Source: Sphingobacterium spiritivorum
GTDB taxonomy: Bacteria > Bacteroidota > Bacteroidia > Sphingobacteriales > Sphingobacteriaceae
Assembly: GCF_016725325.1 (NCBI RefSeq)
Contig: NZ_CP068083.1
Coordinates: forward strand, 2,046,001 to 2,110,000
Direction of reading: 5' to 3'
DNA length: 64,000 nt
Every line of letters starts with the position of its first letter. Positions within the stretch are counted from its first letter, which is position 1. The position numbers and the translations under genes were made by a program. Below are positions 46,918 through 55,492 of the stretch, in pieces. A model generated the notes under the pieces. That model saw only the letters and a program-made list of their open reading frames with translations, was not told where the DNA came from and ran no database searches.

Positions 46918-46946
46918 AAGTAAGGCCGGAACATCCGGCCTTACTT
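46918..46946 (+). terminator. Terminator of the SusC/M60 operon
   Basis: Arms 46918-46930 and 46934-46946 form a perfect 13-bp stem (core GGCCGGA/TCCGGCC) with a 3-nt loop, 25 bp after the last stop, followed by a T-rich run. A second, weaker inverted repeat (AAGATACTG at 46955-46963 with CAGTATCTT at 46982-46990) follows and could serve the minus-strand gene. The remaining sequence up to 47157 shows nothing else. Confidence 0.88.
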
Positions 46947-47157
46947 CATTTTATAAGATACTGCAGAATCAGAATTGAGAACAGTATCTTTTATTGGTCT
47001 TTTTATATACATAAAGTACTATTTAAAGTCCTTATCCGAATTTCCTTATCTCTTAAATACATGTAACCTCACAATAGAAGAGTACCTTGCCTTGTGATAT
47101 TTCTCTTTTTTACGATATTAAAGTCTTTATTTTGTTGAAAAAAATAATAGATAGAGC

Positions 47158-47997
47158 TTAATTTAACGATTCCAGATATGCCTGTACGAATTGATCTGCT
47201 TTTTGCAGAAAGATCTCCGTACGATCACATATAAGATATAAATTATATTCATCGACTTCATAGTTGGTCAAACTTCTGAATTGTTGCATGCTGTCACTTA
47301 GGTTTTTTATTATTTTTCGTTCATCCGAAACATTCAGACAGAAAACTTCCTCAGCAATGGGCGTTATACAGGACACAAGGTCCATCAGATAGATTATGTC
47401 ATTTGTTGAAGGAAAATATCTTAATGAAATCTGAATCAGACCGAGACAGATCTGTTCCAAGGACAAACTAAGCATGACAGCAATAGCTTCATCATATCCA
47501 CAGCCACCCCCCTGCGAGGCGGCCATTAACAGCCCATTTGCATTGTCGTAGCGGATTTTCCAGAACCGTTGTTCTTTTTGGTATACTATAAGTTGTTTTA
47601 TTTCACATGTAGCCATATCAACAGGGTATTCATCAGATGTGACCCATTTTTCGGAAGAGTTTAAAATGGTTTGATAAAAAGAATTGTTATAATTAGCTTT
47701 TTCTCTTAATGCATCACGGGATTCGCAAACCAGAGTGACCTGAATATATTCAGGAAGCTTACTGTTTACATCATCCTGCATTTTTACAAATTCTTCTTTA
47801 TGCGTTTCATTTATGACAAACAAGTAATAATGATGTAGTACTGTATTTTCAAGACGACAGATAAGGGTGTTGCTTGCCCGTTGTGACCAGACAAGATAAC
47901 TGAAGCAATAGATATGCAAACTATCCATAGAAGATTGTATTGCTTGAATAATTAGCTCTTTATGCGTAGAAGTAGGATTTTCAGAAGAAGTATTCAT
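47158..47997 (-). CDS. Hypothetical protein, possible nucleotidyltransferase-like + HEPN
   Basis: Unknown function. I use the ATG at 47997 (279 residues) because the residues from the upstream ATG at 48075 (MQSGCCLMG) look non-coding. Residues about 1-110 (SLHIYCFSYLVWSQRASN, HHYYLFVIN) resemble a nucleotidyltransferase-like module lacking the usual GSR and Asp motifs. The C-terminal half (about 160-279, ICLGLIQISLRYFPSTNDI, YLMDLVSCITP) has the helical look of a HEPN domain. This is an impression from sequence style, not a proven match. The gene stands alone between two long non-coding stretches. Confidence 0.55.
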   Translation of the reverse strand: MNTSSENPTSTHKELIIQAIQSSMDSLHIYCFSYLVWSQRASNTLICRLENTVLHHYYLFVINETHKEEFVKMQDDVNSKLPEYIQVTLVCESRDALREKANYNNSFYQTILNSSEKWVTSDEYPVDMATCEIKQLIVYQKEQRFWKIRYDNANGLLMAASQGGGCGYDEAIAVMLSLSLEQICLGLIQISLRYFPSTNDIIYLMDLVSCITPIAEEVFCLNVSDERKIIKNLSDSMQQFRSLTNYEVDEYNLYLICDRTEIFLQKADQFVQAYLESLN

Positions 47998-48544
47998 ATT
48001 GATTATGGATTGATAGTGGATAATACTGTCAGATGCAGAACGGTTAAGTCCCATCAGACAGCAGCCTGACTGCAAAAGAGGAATACCTGGTAGCCTCTTT
48101 CAAGAGATAAATGATGTCCATAGCAAAATAATATACAGCATTCCTTTCCCGCATCACTTTACAGGATGTGGACTGTATGTTATATGCAATAAGAAGGGAG
48201 GGCGTGGATCCGCTATTCGGGTCTGTAGTAGACTAGACGGATAATAAAGAGTATCATTGAAGTCCTAATAATATAGTTAGTGGGAGTAGGACTTATCTTC
48301 CTGAGGCATTCACTTGATCAAAAGATGATGTAATTGATGTTTTTATTCCAATAGATTTATTAAGTTATACGATATATAGGATGAGATAAGAACAATAGAA
48401 GAATCTTGCAGACGTTTCAATTGTTTGGATTTTAAGTTATTTTTTGTACTTTTCATGGATGAAATATTTTAACTGGTTTGAAATTTTGTTTCTAAAACTA
48501 AGTTAGGATATTATTTTATCTTTTTCAAATAAAAAGTCAAAATA
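47998..48544. other. Long gene-free region
   Basis: About 550 bp between the divergent hypothetical gene and the small HTH gene, with no convincing coding frame. Two inverted repeats are visible: AAAGAGG with CCTCTTT at about 48076-48100, and AAGTCCTA (48260-48267) with TAGGACTT (48287-48294) around a 19-nt loop. Their role is unknown. The last 60 bp before 48545 are very AT-rich and probably contain the promoter of the HTH gene. Confidence 0.45.
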
Positions 48545-48934
48545 ATGACTAATATTAAAGAACGTATTTTGGAAATAGCGGAATTAAAGAAGATTAACAA
48601 GGTTGATTTCTTTAAAGATCTGGGACTTTCTTATGCTAATTTTAAAGGAATACAGAAGAACTCTTCTTTAGGATCGGATGCTTTGGTGACTATTTTAGCT
48701 AAATATAGTGATGTAAATGAAACCTGGCTTCTTAAAGGAACGGGAGAAATGCTTAAAGATGGTATTGGTCTGGCGCAGGACAATCAAGATGAATACATGA
48801 GTATGGAATATATTGACTCTACCATTGAGGCTTTGAATAAAGTTGTGGCAGCTCAGGATATCACGATCAAGTCACAACTAAAGACCATAGCTGCTCTGGA
48901 AGCACAGTTAAAACAGCGTCAGAAAAGAAAATAA
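48545..48934 (+). CDS. Small HTH (repressor-like) DNA-binding protein
   Basis: A 129-residue protein. Residues about 1-65 resemble a phage-repressor/XRE-like HTH of the type found scattered in Bacteroidota (KERILEIAELKKINKVDFFK, GLSYANFKGIQKNS, SDVNETWLLKGTGEML). The C-terminal part (about 85-129) is a basic coiled coil, probably for dimerisation. No phage or mobile gene adjoins it, so it is a solitary regulator or a phage-derived domestic gene. Target unknown. Confidence 0.75.
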   Translation: MTNIKERILEIAELKKINKVDFFKDLGLSYANFKGIQKNSSLGSDALVTILAKYSDVNETWLLKGTGEMLKDGIGLAQDNQDEYMSMEYIDSTIEALNKVVAAQDITIKSQLKTIAALEAQLKQRQKRK

Positions 48935-48972
48935 AAAAAGCAAGACTTTTATAAAAGTCCTGCTTTTTTTAT
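48935..48972. terminator. Bidirectional terminator
   Basis: A long inverted repeat (AAAAAAGCA-GACTTTTA against TAAAAGTC-TGCTTTTTT, with one mismatch) lies between the convergent HTH and DUF1080 genes, with A and T runs on the two sides, so it can end transcripts of both strands. Confidence 0.85.
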
Positions 48973-48998
48973 TTAACCGAATAATTATTCAGAATCTC

Positions 48999-50018
48999 CT
49001 ACAGAATAGGTGTTATAGTAATATTTCTGAATTCAATAGGAGCGTGGTCACCTTGCAGATAGATCGGTCCCGGCTCACCCTCTTTACTATCCAGTGCACC
49101 TCCTGTGATACCCGGTATCTCCTGATTACTGATGATAGTTTTACCATTGGCCACTATAGTTACCAGACGGCCACGAAGTGTGATCTCATATTTTTGCCAC
49201 TCATTAGGCCCTAAAGTCACCATCTCATTTGGTGCAATGAATCCATACACACCTCCGAAATAGAGCGCGCCCGGATGTTTGTCTTTCGGACTATCTTCAA
49301 TCTGCACTTCATAGCGTCCGCGAAGATAAATACCACTATTGCCACCCTCTTTATATCTGAATTCAGCAGTCAATTTAAAGTCTTCAAATTTTTGATCACT
49401 GATCAGGTTTGCTCCTGCTTTTTCACTTGTCAGTACACCGTCAACTACTTTCCATTGGTTTTCAGGTGCAGATGCTTTCCAACCTGTCAGATCCTTGCCA
49501 TTGAAAAGGGCTATTGGAGTTCCCCATTTCACTTCCCCTGTACGATTCAGGTATGGAGCCTTTACTCCGGTAAATGTAAATTTCTCCTTCTTATTTGTCG
49601 TTATACTACCTTTCAGGTTCCCCGCGTCCAGCTGACCCTCAATAGTGAAATCACCTTCCCCGCCTTCCCATTGAGGAGGGATAGCAAAGGAAAACTTACC
49701 ATCTTTCAGGATAACATGGGAGACAGGACGCTGACTGCCGCTATCGCCGACATAAGCACCGACCAAGGTGTTAAATCCAGAAAGCTTAATCTCAATCCAG
49801 GAAGGCGCTTCCTTACCATTTTTATCGACAGTAAGATCCCATCTGCCGATAAGGTCTTTATATTCTTCAGGAATAGTCTGTGTAGCCGGATTGTGCACTT
49901 CTTCTTTTGCTACTGAATCCTGAGTAGCAGAACCATCTTTGGCAGTTGGATTACAGGATACCAGTCCGGCACTGATTGAAGCCACAGCAAGAGCGCTGTA
50001 CATAAAATTTTTGATCAT
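48999..50018 (-). CDS. Lipoprotein with DUF1080 (3-keto-disaccharide hydrolase-like) domain
   Basis: A 339-residue lipoprotein (lipobox GLVSCNP). Residues about 45-150 form a beta-rich N-terminal domain. The C-terminal domain (about 165-339) is DUF1080, the concanavalin-like fold now linked to 3-keto-glycoside hydrolases: ALFNGKDLTGWKAS, FRYKEGGNSGIYLRGRYE, VQIEDSP and GPIYLQGDHAPIEFRNI. Substrate unknown; a periplasmic or surface role in breakdown of oxidised sugars is plausible. It is monocistronic: a terminator lies 26 bp past the stop. Confidence 0.85.
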   Translation of the reverse strand: MIKNFMYSALAVASISAGLVSCNPTAKDGSATQDSVAKEEVHNPATQTIPEEYKDLIGRWDLTVDKNGKEAPSWIEIKLSGFNTLVGAYVGDSGSQRPVSHVILKDGKFSFAIPPQWEGGEGDFTIEGQLDAGNLKGSITTNKKEKFTFTGVKAPYLNRTGEVKWGTPIALFNGKDLTGWKASAPENQWKVVDGVLTSEKAGANLISDQKFEDFKLTAEFRYKEGGNSGIYLRGRYEVQIEDSPKDKHPGALYFGGVYGFIAPNEMVTLGPNEWQKYEITLRGRLVTIVANGKTIISNQEIPGITGGALDSKEGEPGPIYLQGDHAPIEFRNITITPIL

Positions 50019-50197
50019 TTTTTATTGGTTTTTGGTCAACTAAAATTATTTAATGATGTACTCGGTTCCTCAGTCACGTATAGATGAACCGAATGAGGCC
50101 TTATACAAATCTACAAATTGCAGATGCCTTTTAATAACTTCGATAGTAACTTTTATATATTATTCCTGAAATTCTCTGTGTCAATGCTATAAAATAA

Positions 50198-50230
50198 ATA
50201 TCGTCTTCCCGTGAATAGAGAAGACGATAT
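50198..50230 (-). terminator. Terminator after the TlpA-like gene
   Basis: Perfect 11-bp arms ATATCGTCTTC (50198-50208) and GAAGACGATAT (50220-50230) with an 11-nt loop. On the minus strand the hairpin is followed by a T-rich run, and it lies 49 bp past the stop of the thioredoxin-like gene. The remainder of 50019-50278 shows nothing else. Confidence 0.65.
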
Positions 50231-50278
50231 CATCAGAACATATGAATTAAAATATACGCATACATCTTTATTGTTGTT

Positions 50279-50851
50279 CTATTTCAGAAGATCCTGAATA
50301 AAAGGCAACATTTCGGGATGATTAAAATCAACAGCTCCTATATGTTTTGTGACCATCTTTCCAGATTTGTCAATGATAATAGTTGTAGGGATAGAATTGG
50401 TATTGAATTCTTCCGGCAAATTACCTTCAACACTATAATTCGGAAGACTGAAGCCCATTGCTTTGATATAAGAATCAGATTTTTTTAGTTTGCTATCCAC
50501 ATCCATCATAATAAATACAAGGTCAGGACTATTCTTAAGTTTGTTATAGAGCTTGTTTAGCGAGGGCATTTCCCTTTTACATGGAGGACACCATGTAGCC
50601 CACATATTAATAAAAATTACTTTATTACGTATATCCTTTAACACAATCTTTTCGCCTTTAGCATTTGTAAATACAGCATCAGATTTTCCAGTCACAGACT
50701 GTTCCGGCTTCGTATAGCCGTTCTGAAGTAAAGGATTGTTATCCTTTTTCGGTTCGTCAACCTGCTTGCCTAGTGCATAAAGGCTGATTCCTGTGATCAA
50801 TACCAAAGAGGTCATGATCCCAAGAATAATATGGAATGTTTTTTTGTTCAT
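50279..50851 (-). CDS. TlpA/ResA-like thioredoxin, membrane anchored
   Basis: A periplasmic thiol-disulfide oxidoreductase of 190 residues with an N-terminal membrane anchor (about residues 7-28) that may act as an uncleaved signal. The thioredoxin fold follows from about residue 58, with the redox motif WCPPC (Trp87, Cys88, Cys91) in NMWATWCPPCKREMPSL and the cis-Pro segment NSIPTTIIIDKSG. Proteins of this type reduce apocytochromes or other periplasmic disulfides. It follows a small unknown gene on the same strand by 76 bp. Confidence 0.9.
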   Translation of the reverse strand: MNKKTFHIILGIMTSLVLITGISLYALGKQVDEPKKDNNPLLQNGYTKPEQSVTGKSDAVFTNAKGEKIVLKDIRNKVIFINMWATWCPPCKREMPSLNKLYNKLKNSPDLVFIMMDVDSKLKKSDSYIKAMGFSLPNYSVEGNLPEEFNTNSIPTTIIIDKSGKMVTKHIGAVDFNHPEMLPFIQDLLK

Positions 50852-50927
50852 ATTAAAATATTAATAGAGTTGATTAATCAACGAAATAAGTAAAGTGAAA
50901 TTATGACCGGGGAAAACTATGATTCAG

Positions 50928-51320
50928 CTAAATCAGTAGGGTAAGGTTTAAGAGATAAGTAGGAGTAGGAGAGCTGTAATCTTCAGCTTTGGTGGTCTGT
51001 TTTTCTACCAGGATGGTATGACTAAATAAGCCTGTATGGTGAAAATAACGAGTAATTGTTGGAGCAAGGAATGTTGGAGCGGAATGACCGGTATAGGATC
51101 GTATCCGGGTCATATTTGTACAGGTAACAGAGGTACTGCTTTTAGTCAGAGCAGCAGCTGTCCCGCCTGAATGAAGTGTAATATCTTCCTGATTGCTGTT
51201 TAGTGCTTTGATAGCCAGTTTAAAAGGACAGGAGCTGAATACAGTAATAAATAAGATGAAGATCATATAGACGATGATCTTTACCCTGTTTGTGTATTGT
51301 CTGTTATCTCCTCCTGACAT
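50928..51320 (-). CDS. Hypothetical exported small protein
   Basis: Unknown. About 130 residues from the ATG at 51320. It has a hydrophobic N-terminal segment (IIVYMIFILFITVFSSC) that could be a lipoprotein or secretory signal, then a Ser/Thr/His-rich body with two further Cys. A possible promoter lies across its upstream candidate ATGs (TTTG at 51357-51354, TATCTTTA at 51333-51326, 20-bp spacer on the minus strand), which is why I start at 51320. It may be in one transcript with the TlpA-like gene. Coding status is not certain. Confidence 0.45.
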   Translation of the reverse strand: MSGGDNRQYTNRVKIIVYMIFILFITVFSSCPFKLAIKALNSNQEDITLHSGGTAAALTKSSTSVTCTNMTRIRSYTGHSAPTFLAPTITRYFHHTGLFSHTILVEKQTTKAEDYSSPTPTYLLNLTLLI

Positions 51321-51325
51321 AATCA

Positions 51326-51357
51326 TAAAGATACCAAACCCTTTATGTAAAGACAAA
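51326..51357 (-). promoter_or_regulatory. Candidate Bacteroidota promoter (-33 TTTG, -7 TATCTTTA)
   Basis: On the minus strand, TTTG (51357-51354), a 20-bp spacer and TATCTTTA (51333-51326) match the Bacteroidota TTTG / TAnnTTTG pair with one mismatch in the last base. It lies just downstream of the aminopeptidase terminator and ahead of the small gene that leads into the TlpA-like gene. Confidence 0.5.
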
Positions 51358-51359
51358 TT

Positions 51360-51388
51360 GTAAGCCCTATTTTACAAACAGGGCTTAC
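51360..51388 (-). terminator. Terminator after the M1-like aminopeptidase gene
   Basis: Perfect 9-bp arms GTAAGCCCT (51360-51368) and AGGGCTTAC (51380-51388), 11-nt loop, 13 bp past the stop of the peptidase gene on the minus strand, followed by an AT-rich run on that strand. Confidence 0.75.
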
Positions 51389-51401
51389 AGAAAGATGTTC
51401 C

Positions 51402-53264
51402 TTATTTTACTTCTAAAACATTATTGGTAGCATTGACGTCCGCCAGACGGCCTGTTACATCAATGGTTGCTTTTTTTACAGCTTTGGAGGCTTTAAACGT
51501 ATACGTCGGTTTAGTCCAGAACCAGTCTTCCAGTACAGTTCTCTTGATACCCTGATAGACTGAAAAAAGCTCAGCAGGTTTTTCTCCGCGCATCTCACGT
51601 AGTGGAATATAAAACAATTCTTTGCTGCCATCCTGATATTCAACCAATACATCCAGTGGCATTGCAAAGTCCGACTTATTGATCAGGGCTATTTCATTGT
51701 TTTCACCTTGTGTAATTGCATAGTCAATCTTGCGGGTCGTATTGATAAATAAATTAAAGTACCACTTCAGATTGATACCGGACACTTCTTCCGCTACACG
51801 TTTAAAATCATTGGGTGTGGGGTGTTTGAATTTCCAAAGCTCATAGAATCTTAAAAATGTAGTTTCCAGATTCTGCTGCCCTATGATATAACCCAGTTGT
51901 TCCGCAAGTACCTGTCCTTTATTATAAGCCTCATTGCTATACGCATAATTGCTGTTGTAGTAATCCGCTAACAAACTGGCAGGTTCTTCTTTTCCTGACA
52001 ATGCCAGTTTAATGTAGCTTTTGTATGCAGGAAGAACCGGATTGTCCGGCATAGGGTTGGTCTTTTTGAATAAATGCTGAAAAGCCAATTCCTCGATATA
52101 ACTGGTAAATCCTTCATCAAACCACTCGTCAACAGTCTCATTGATGCCGAAAAGATGCTGATACCAGGAATGAGCAGCCTCATGATAAATAACTCCGACC
52201 AGGCTTTCCAATGATCTTTCACCAGTCACTAAGGTAGTTGTACCATATTCCATGCCACCGTCACCACCCTGTACGACAGTATAAGTAGACCATGGATATG
52301 CGCCAAACCTGCTGCCGCAAAAATCAAAAAAAGCTGTCGTATATTCCATCGCCTTTGTCCAGCTTTCGGTCGTTTTAGCACCGGGTTTATACACCAGGTA
52401 TACATCGACACCACCTTTACTACGGGAATGATTTACTAAAAACTGTTTATCCGCTGCCCACGCAAAGTCGTGGATGTTCTCTGCTTTGAAACGCCATGAA
52501 GCTTTACCTTTTGTAGACAGGACTTTAGCATTTTTGACATAGCCTTTTACCTGATCCGGATTCTGCAAAGCACCCGATCCTCCGATAACATAATCTTTAT
52601 CTATGTTGATGGTGACATCAAAATTACCGAAAGGAGCAATAAACTCACGTGCGACATATTCATCGAGGTGCCATCCGAATTCGTCAAACTGAGCCATCTT
52701 CGGATACCATTGCGTCATGGATAGTTCCACTCCTTCCTTGGAGTTGCGACCGCTGCGGCGGATTTGCTCCGGTACCTGAGCTTCCCATGTCATATCAAAG
52801 GTACTTGACGAATTCGGTTGTATAGCTTTCGCAAGCGTTACTTCCAGAATAGTTCCATCTACTTTGTATGTAGTACCCGTTCCGTCCTGAGTCAGCGATT
52901 TTATCCTTTGATAACCAATCTGGTCAGGTTTTAACGTTGCAATACGGCTTTGGTATACCGGTTTTTCTTTTGTGCCGATATTGGTAGTCATCCGTGGATC
53001 CGGATCTGCAATATTTGCTAAACGGTAATCCATCATGCTTCCGGGCTGGAAAGCATTGAAGTATAGGTGAAAATAAACTTTCTTAAGTTCTTGTCCTGAA
53101 TTATTGGTGTATAGCAATTTCATTTTTCCATCATATTGATAAGATTTCTCTTTCACATCAATAACCATGGTATAATCTACTTTTTGGTCCCAATAACCTT
53201 TACGTTGAGCAAATGCATTGGTACATAACAATGCAATAAGAATTAAGAAGTACAGTTTTTTCAT
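51402..53264 (-). CDS. M1-family aminopeptidase-like metallopeptidase, secreted
   Basis: A 620-residue zinc peptidase with a signal peptide ending at NAFAQ (residue 20). The gluzincin site HEAAH is at 361-365, and the third ligand Glu384 is in WFDEGFTSY, exactly HExxH-x18-E. The exopeptidase motif GAMEN is present as GGMEY (336-340), a variant seen in bacterial M1 relatives. The N-terminal beta-saddle domain (about 20-260) fits M1. The short total length, without the long C-terminal helical domain of PepN, is typical of Bacteroidota secreted M1 proteins. Probably digests peptides in the periplasm. Confidence 0.92.
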   Translation of the reverse strand: MKKLYFLILIALLCTNAFAQRKGYWDQKVDYTMVIDVKEKSYQYDGKMKLLYTNNSGQELKKVYFHLYFNAFQPGSMMDYRLANIADPDPRMTTNIGTKEKPVYQSRIATLKPDQIGYQRIKSLTQDGTGTTYKVDGTILEVTLAKAIQPNSSSTFDMTWEAQVPEQIRRSGRNSKEGVELSMTQWYPKMAQFDEFGWHLDEYVAREFIAPFGNFDVTINIDKDYVIGGSGALQNPDQVKGYVKNAKVLSTKGKASWRFKAENIHDFAWAADKQFLVNHSRSKGGVDVYLVYKPGAKTTESWTKAMEYTTAFFDFCGSRFGAYPWSTYTVVQGGDGGMEYGTTTLVTGERSLESLVGVIYHEAAHSWYQHLFGINETVDEWFDEGFTSYIEELAFQHLFKKTNPMPDNPVLPAYKSYIKLALSGKEEPASLLADYYNSNYAYSNEAYNKGQVLAEQLGYIIGQQNLETTFLRFYELWKFKHPTPNDFKRVAEEVSGINLKWYFNLFINTTRKIDYAITQGENNEIALINKSDFAMPLDVLVEYQDGSKELFYIPLREMRGEKPAELFSVYQGIKRTVLEDWFWTKPTYTFKASKAVKKATIDVTGRLADVNATNNVLEVK

Positions 53265-53365
53265 TATAATGATGAATCGTTAATACTGCCAAACTTACGA
53301 AAAACCATTTAATGATAACGTGCAGTAAGTCTTCTAATATGTACAATTCTTTTGTTCAGAAAATA

Positions 53366-53809
53366 CTACATGTTATAGTACTCTATATTTTTATGTTGAA
53401 TAAACTGAATCATAGTCTGCAATTCATCTTCATTCTGAAAAAGCTTATTCCTCCAGAAGCGGTAGGAATGACCTTTACGCTGATATATAATCAATAGATT
53501 TCCACCTGATCTGGGTAAGTTGCGGATATGAGAGATATTCGCCAGAGGGAGTTCTATGTGTTTTTCACTTTTTATGATGGTCAGTTTCTGATCGTCAAAT
53601 GTCCAGTGGGATGGTATGCGGCTGTAGCGTACTGCAAGGAAAATAATTAAAGGAATGGAAAATAAAGTGATCAATACTTTGACGATTTCCTGAAATGGAG
53701 TAAATGCAAGTAGAATAGCAATTAAAGTAATACCGCCAAATATAAGAGCCATGTACTTGGCACGGTGTAATGTTGAAATGTAATACGTTTTATCAGACAT
53801 ATCTGTCAA
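53366..53809 (-). CDS. Hypothetical membrane protein, two TM helices
   Basis: A 147-residue protein with two close membrane helices (about 18-38 and 43-62) and a C-terminal soluble domain of beta character (HWTFDDQKLTIIKSEKHIEL, with NISHIRNLP and GGNLLIIYQRKGHSYRFWRN), which looks like a small PH-like domain. A start at MSDKTYY (53800) is also possible. No function can be assigned. It lies between the peptidase and WG-repeat genes. Confidence 0.65.
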   Translation of the reverse strand: MTDMSDKTYYISTLHRAKYMALIFGGITLIAILLAFTPFQEIVKVLITLFSIPLIIFLAVRYSRIPSHWTFDDQKLTIIKSEKHIELPLANISHIRNLPRSGGNLLIIYQRKGHSYRFWRNKLFQNEDELQTMIQFIQHKNIEYYNM

Positions 53810-53837
53810 GTTACTTTGGACAACACCTAAATGAATA

Positions 53838-53872
53838 AAAAAAGTGCCAAGTTTACAGGATTGGCACTTTTC
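53838..53872 (-). terminator. Terminator after the WG-repeat gene
   Basis: AAAAGTGCCAA and TTGGCACTTTT form an 11-bp stem with a short loop. On the minus strand the hairpin is followed by a run of T. It lies just past the stop of the WG-repeat gene (53885), and could also act on the plus strand. Confidence 0.8.
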
Positions 53873-53884
53873 AGATGTTTTATT

Positions 53885-55348
53885 TTAATTTTCCTCTTCC
53901 ATATTCACCGTTTCACCCTTTTGATTGATGTAATAAGAATTCTCATTCTTATCGGTCACATAAGCAACGCCATCTGAAAAGGCACTGGCGAGCGTATATT
54001 TAAAAGGAATCATTACCTTACCATTCTTATCTATATATCCATGAAGATTGTCTTTCTCAGCTAGGATGATATCATTATCTATTCCAATCTCCAGATAAGT
54101 ATATCCTGATAATGTTGGATTGGGTTTGCTAAATTCCTGAAGATAATACTTTGAATCCTGCATGCCGATAAATAGGCCGTCCCTTATCTGAATAATACTT
54201 TCATTCACAAAAGGAAATATAATCTCATTTTTAAGATTAATAATACCCATCTTGTTATCTTTCATTGCAGCAGTAAACTGTCCGTCAAATTCGTTGAGAT
54301 ATTCGTATTGGGCTGGAATAAGAACTTCTCCTTCACGGGTAAGACAACCATAAAGATTGTTTTCTGTGTATATAACAGGACCTTCTGCAGTCCAAAGCAA
54401 ACTTTCATATCTGAACGGGATTATTACATTCCCTTTGAGATCGATTGCTCCATATTTCTCATTTGAATCTGATGCGATCAGTACATCTTCACCTGTTATC
54501 AGGAGTTGCGTGTAAGCTGCAGGAATAACAATATTGCCTTCCAGATCTTTCACTCCGGTTAATTCGGTTGTTTCGTCCTGAAAAGAAACCAGCGAATCAC
54601 TTATATAGTTATTGAAAATAGGATTGTCAGAAGTATCATTCGCAAGAGAGTGATCCAAAGTTTCCATTTGCGTATATGCATCTTTTTCCTCCGTATAATC
54701 GGAAGGAATTTCAAATACTTTAGAGTCATTTTTTACTTCCTCGACAGCAGAAGCCTGCAAGCCAACTCCATTGATGGTCATTAAAAGCATTGTTCCCGGA
54801 ATTTTCTGAAGATATGTATTATCTCTCCAAAACAGTTTGGGAAGATCTTTGGTATACCATATTTCTGCTGTAGGGTCAAAGCCGTCTAATTCGTCAATTC
54901 CGGACAAATCAAAAGTAAGTGTGGCTTTGTTACATGTATATCCCAAAATCTGCTTTTGTTCCTTATCATCAAAAGATAAAGTGCCGACTATAGAATAGGC
55001 ATTGTCAAATGTTTTTTTTACGAAAGTTTTATATGCCGGACGTAATAAGACAGTTTCTTTTTTAGCAATATCGATAAGCTCTATCTTAGCATTTTTGTTT
55101 TTGCCCTCAACCCGAATAAAATCTTTGTTATAGATAATATCATTAAGCAGGTCTCCGTCTTTTCCTATCATACTGATCGTTTGAACCGTTCCTGATTCAC
55201 TTTCGGATAATTTCTTCTTTTTCTCTGCTAATCTGTTTTTAAATTCTGCAGAGGTAAAAAAATTATATTGAATATTATATGTAGGGGACTGAGATCGTGC
55301 CGAATAGCTTACAAGAAGCAAGGCCATTAATAAATAAAATTTATTCAT
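53885..55348 (-). CDS. Secreted WG-repeat protein
   Basis: A 487-residue exported protein from the ATG at 55348 (MNKFYLLMALLLVSYSARSQ is a clean signal peptide; the ATG at 55375 adds an unlikely nine-residue prefix). Residues about 25-225 form an N-terminal domain similar to the GLPGLI/DUF4412-type domains of Bacteroidota (FIRVEGKNKNAKIELID, ILGYTCNKA). Residues about 260-487 contain at least five WG (KWG) repeats, for example KYGAIDLKGNVIIPFRYES and HGYIDKNGKVMIPFKYT. WG repeats are thought to mediate binding. Location periplasmic or surface; partner unknown. Confidence 0.82.
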   Translation of the reverse strand: MNKFYLLMALLLVSYSARSQSPTYNIQYNFFTSAEFKNRLAEKKKKLSESESGTVQTISMIGKDGDLLNDIIYNKDFIRVEGKNKNAKIELIDIAKKETVLLRPAYKTFVKKTFDNAYSIVGTLSFDDKEQKQILGYTCNKATLTFDLSGIDELDGFDPTAEIWYTKDLPKLFWRDNTYLQKIPGTMLLMTINGVGLQASAVEEVKNDSKVFEIPSDYTEEKDAYTQMETLDHSLANDTSDNPIFNNYISDSLVSFQDETTELTGVKDLEGNIVIPAAYTQLLITGEDVLIASDSNEKYGAIDLKGNVIIPFRYESLLWTAEGPVIYTENNLYGCLTREGEVLIPAQYEYLNEFDGQFTAAMKDNKMGIINLKNEIIFPFVNESIIQIRDGLFIGMQDSKYYLQEFSKPNPTLSGYTYLEIGIDNDIILAEKDNLHGYIDKNGKVMIPFKYTLASAFSDGVAYVTDKNENSYYINQKGETVNMEEEN

Positions 55349-55492
55349 GTAGTGTGGTTTTATGCTAAGCAACAAAAGTCCTTTTAAATCATGAAGAAAA
55401 CAAACGTTTCCGTAAGCATTTGCGACATTTTATCTGGCTAAAGTTACAGTTTCTGTAATCAAAATTGCATATTTGAAATATAATACCTAACC

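Noticed and set aside
49275..49916. Plus-strand open frame of 213 codons opposite the DUF1080 gene
   Set aside because: The minus-strand frame has a lipoprotein signal and DUF1080 motifs; this one has none.
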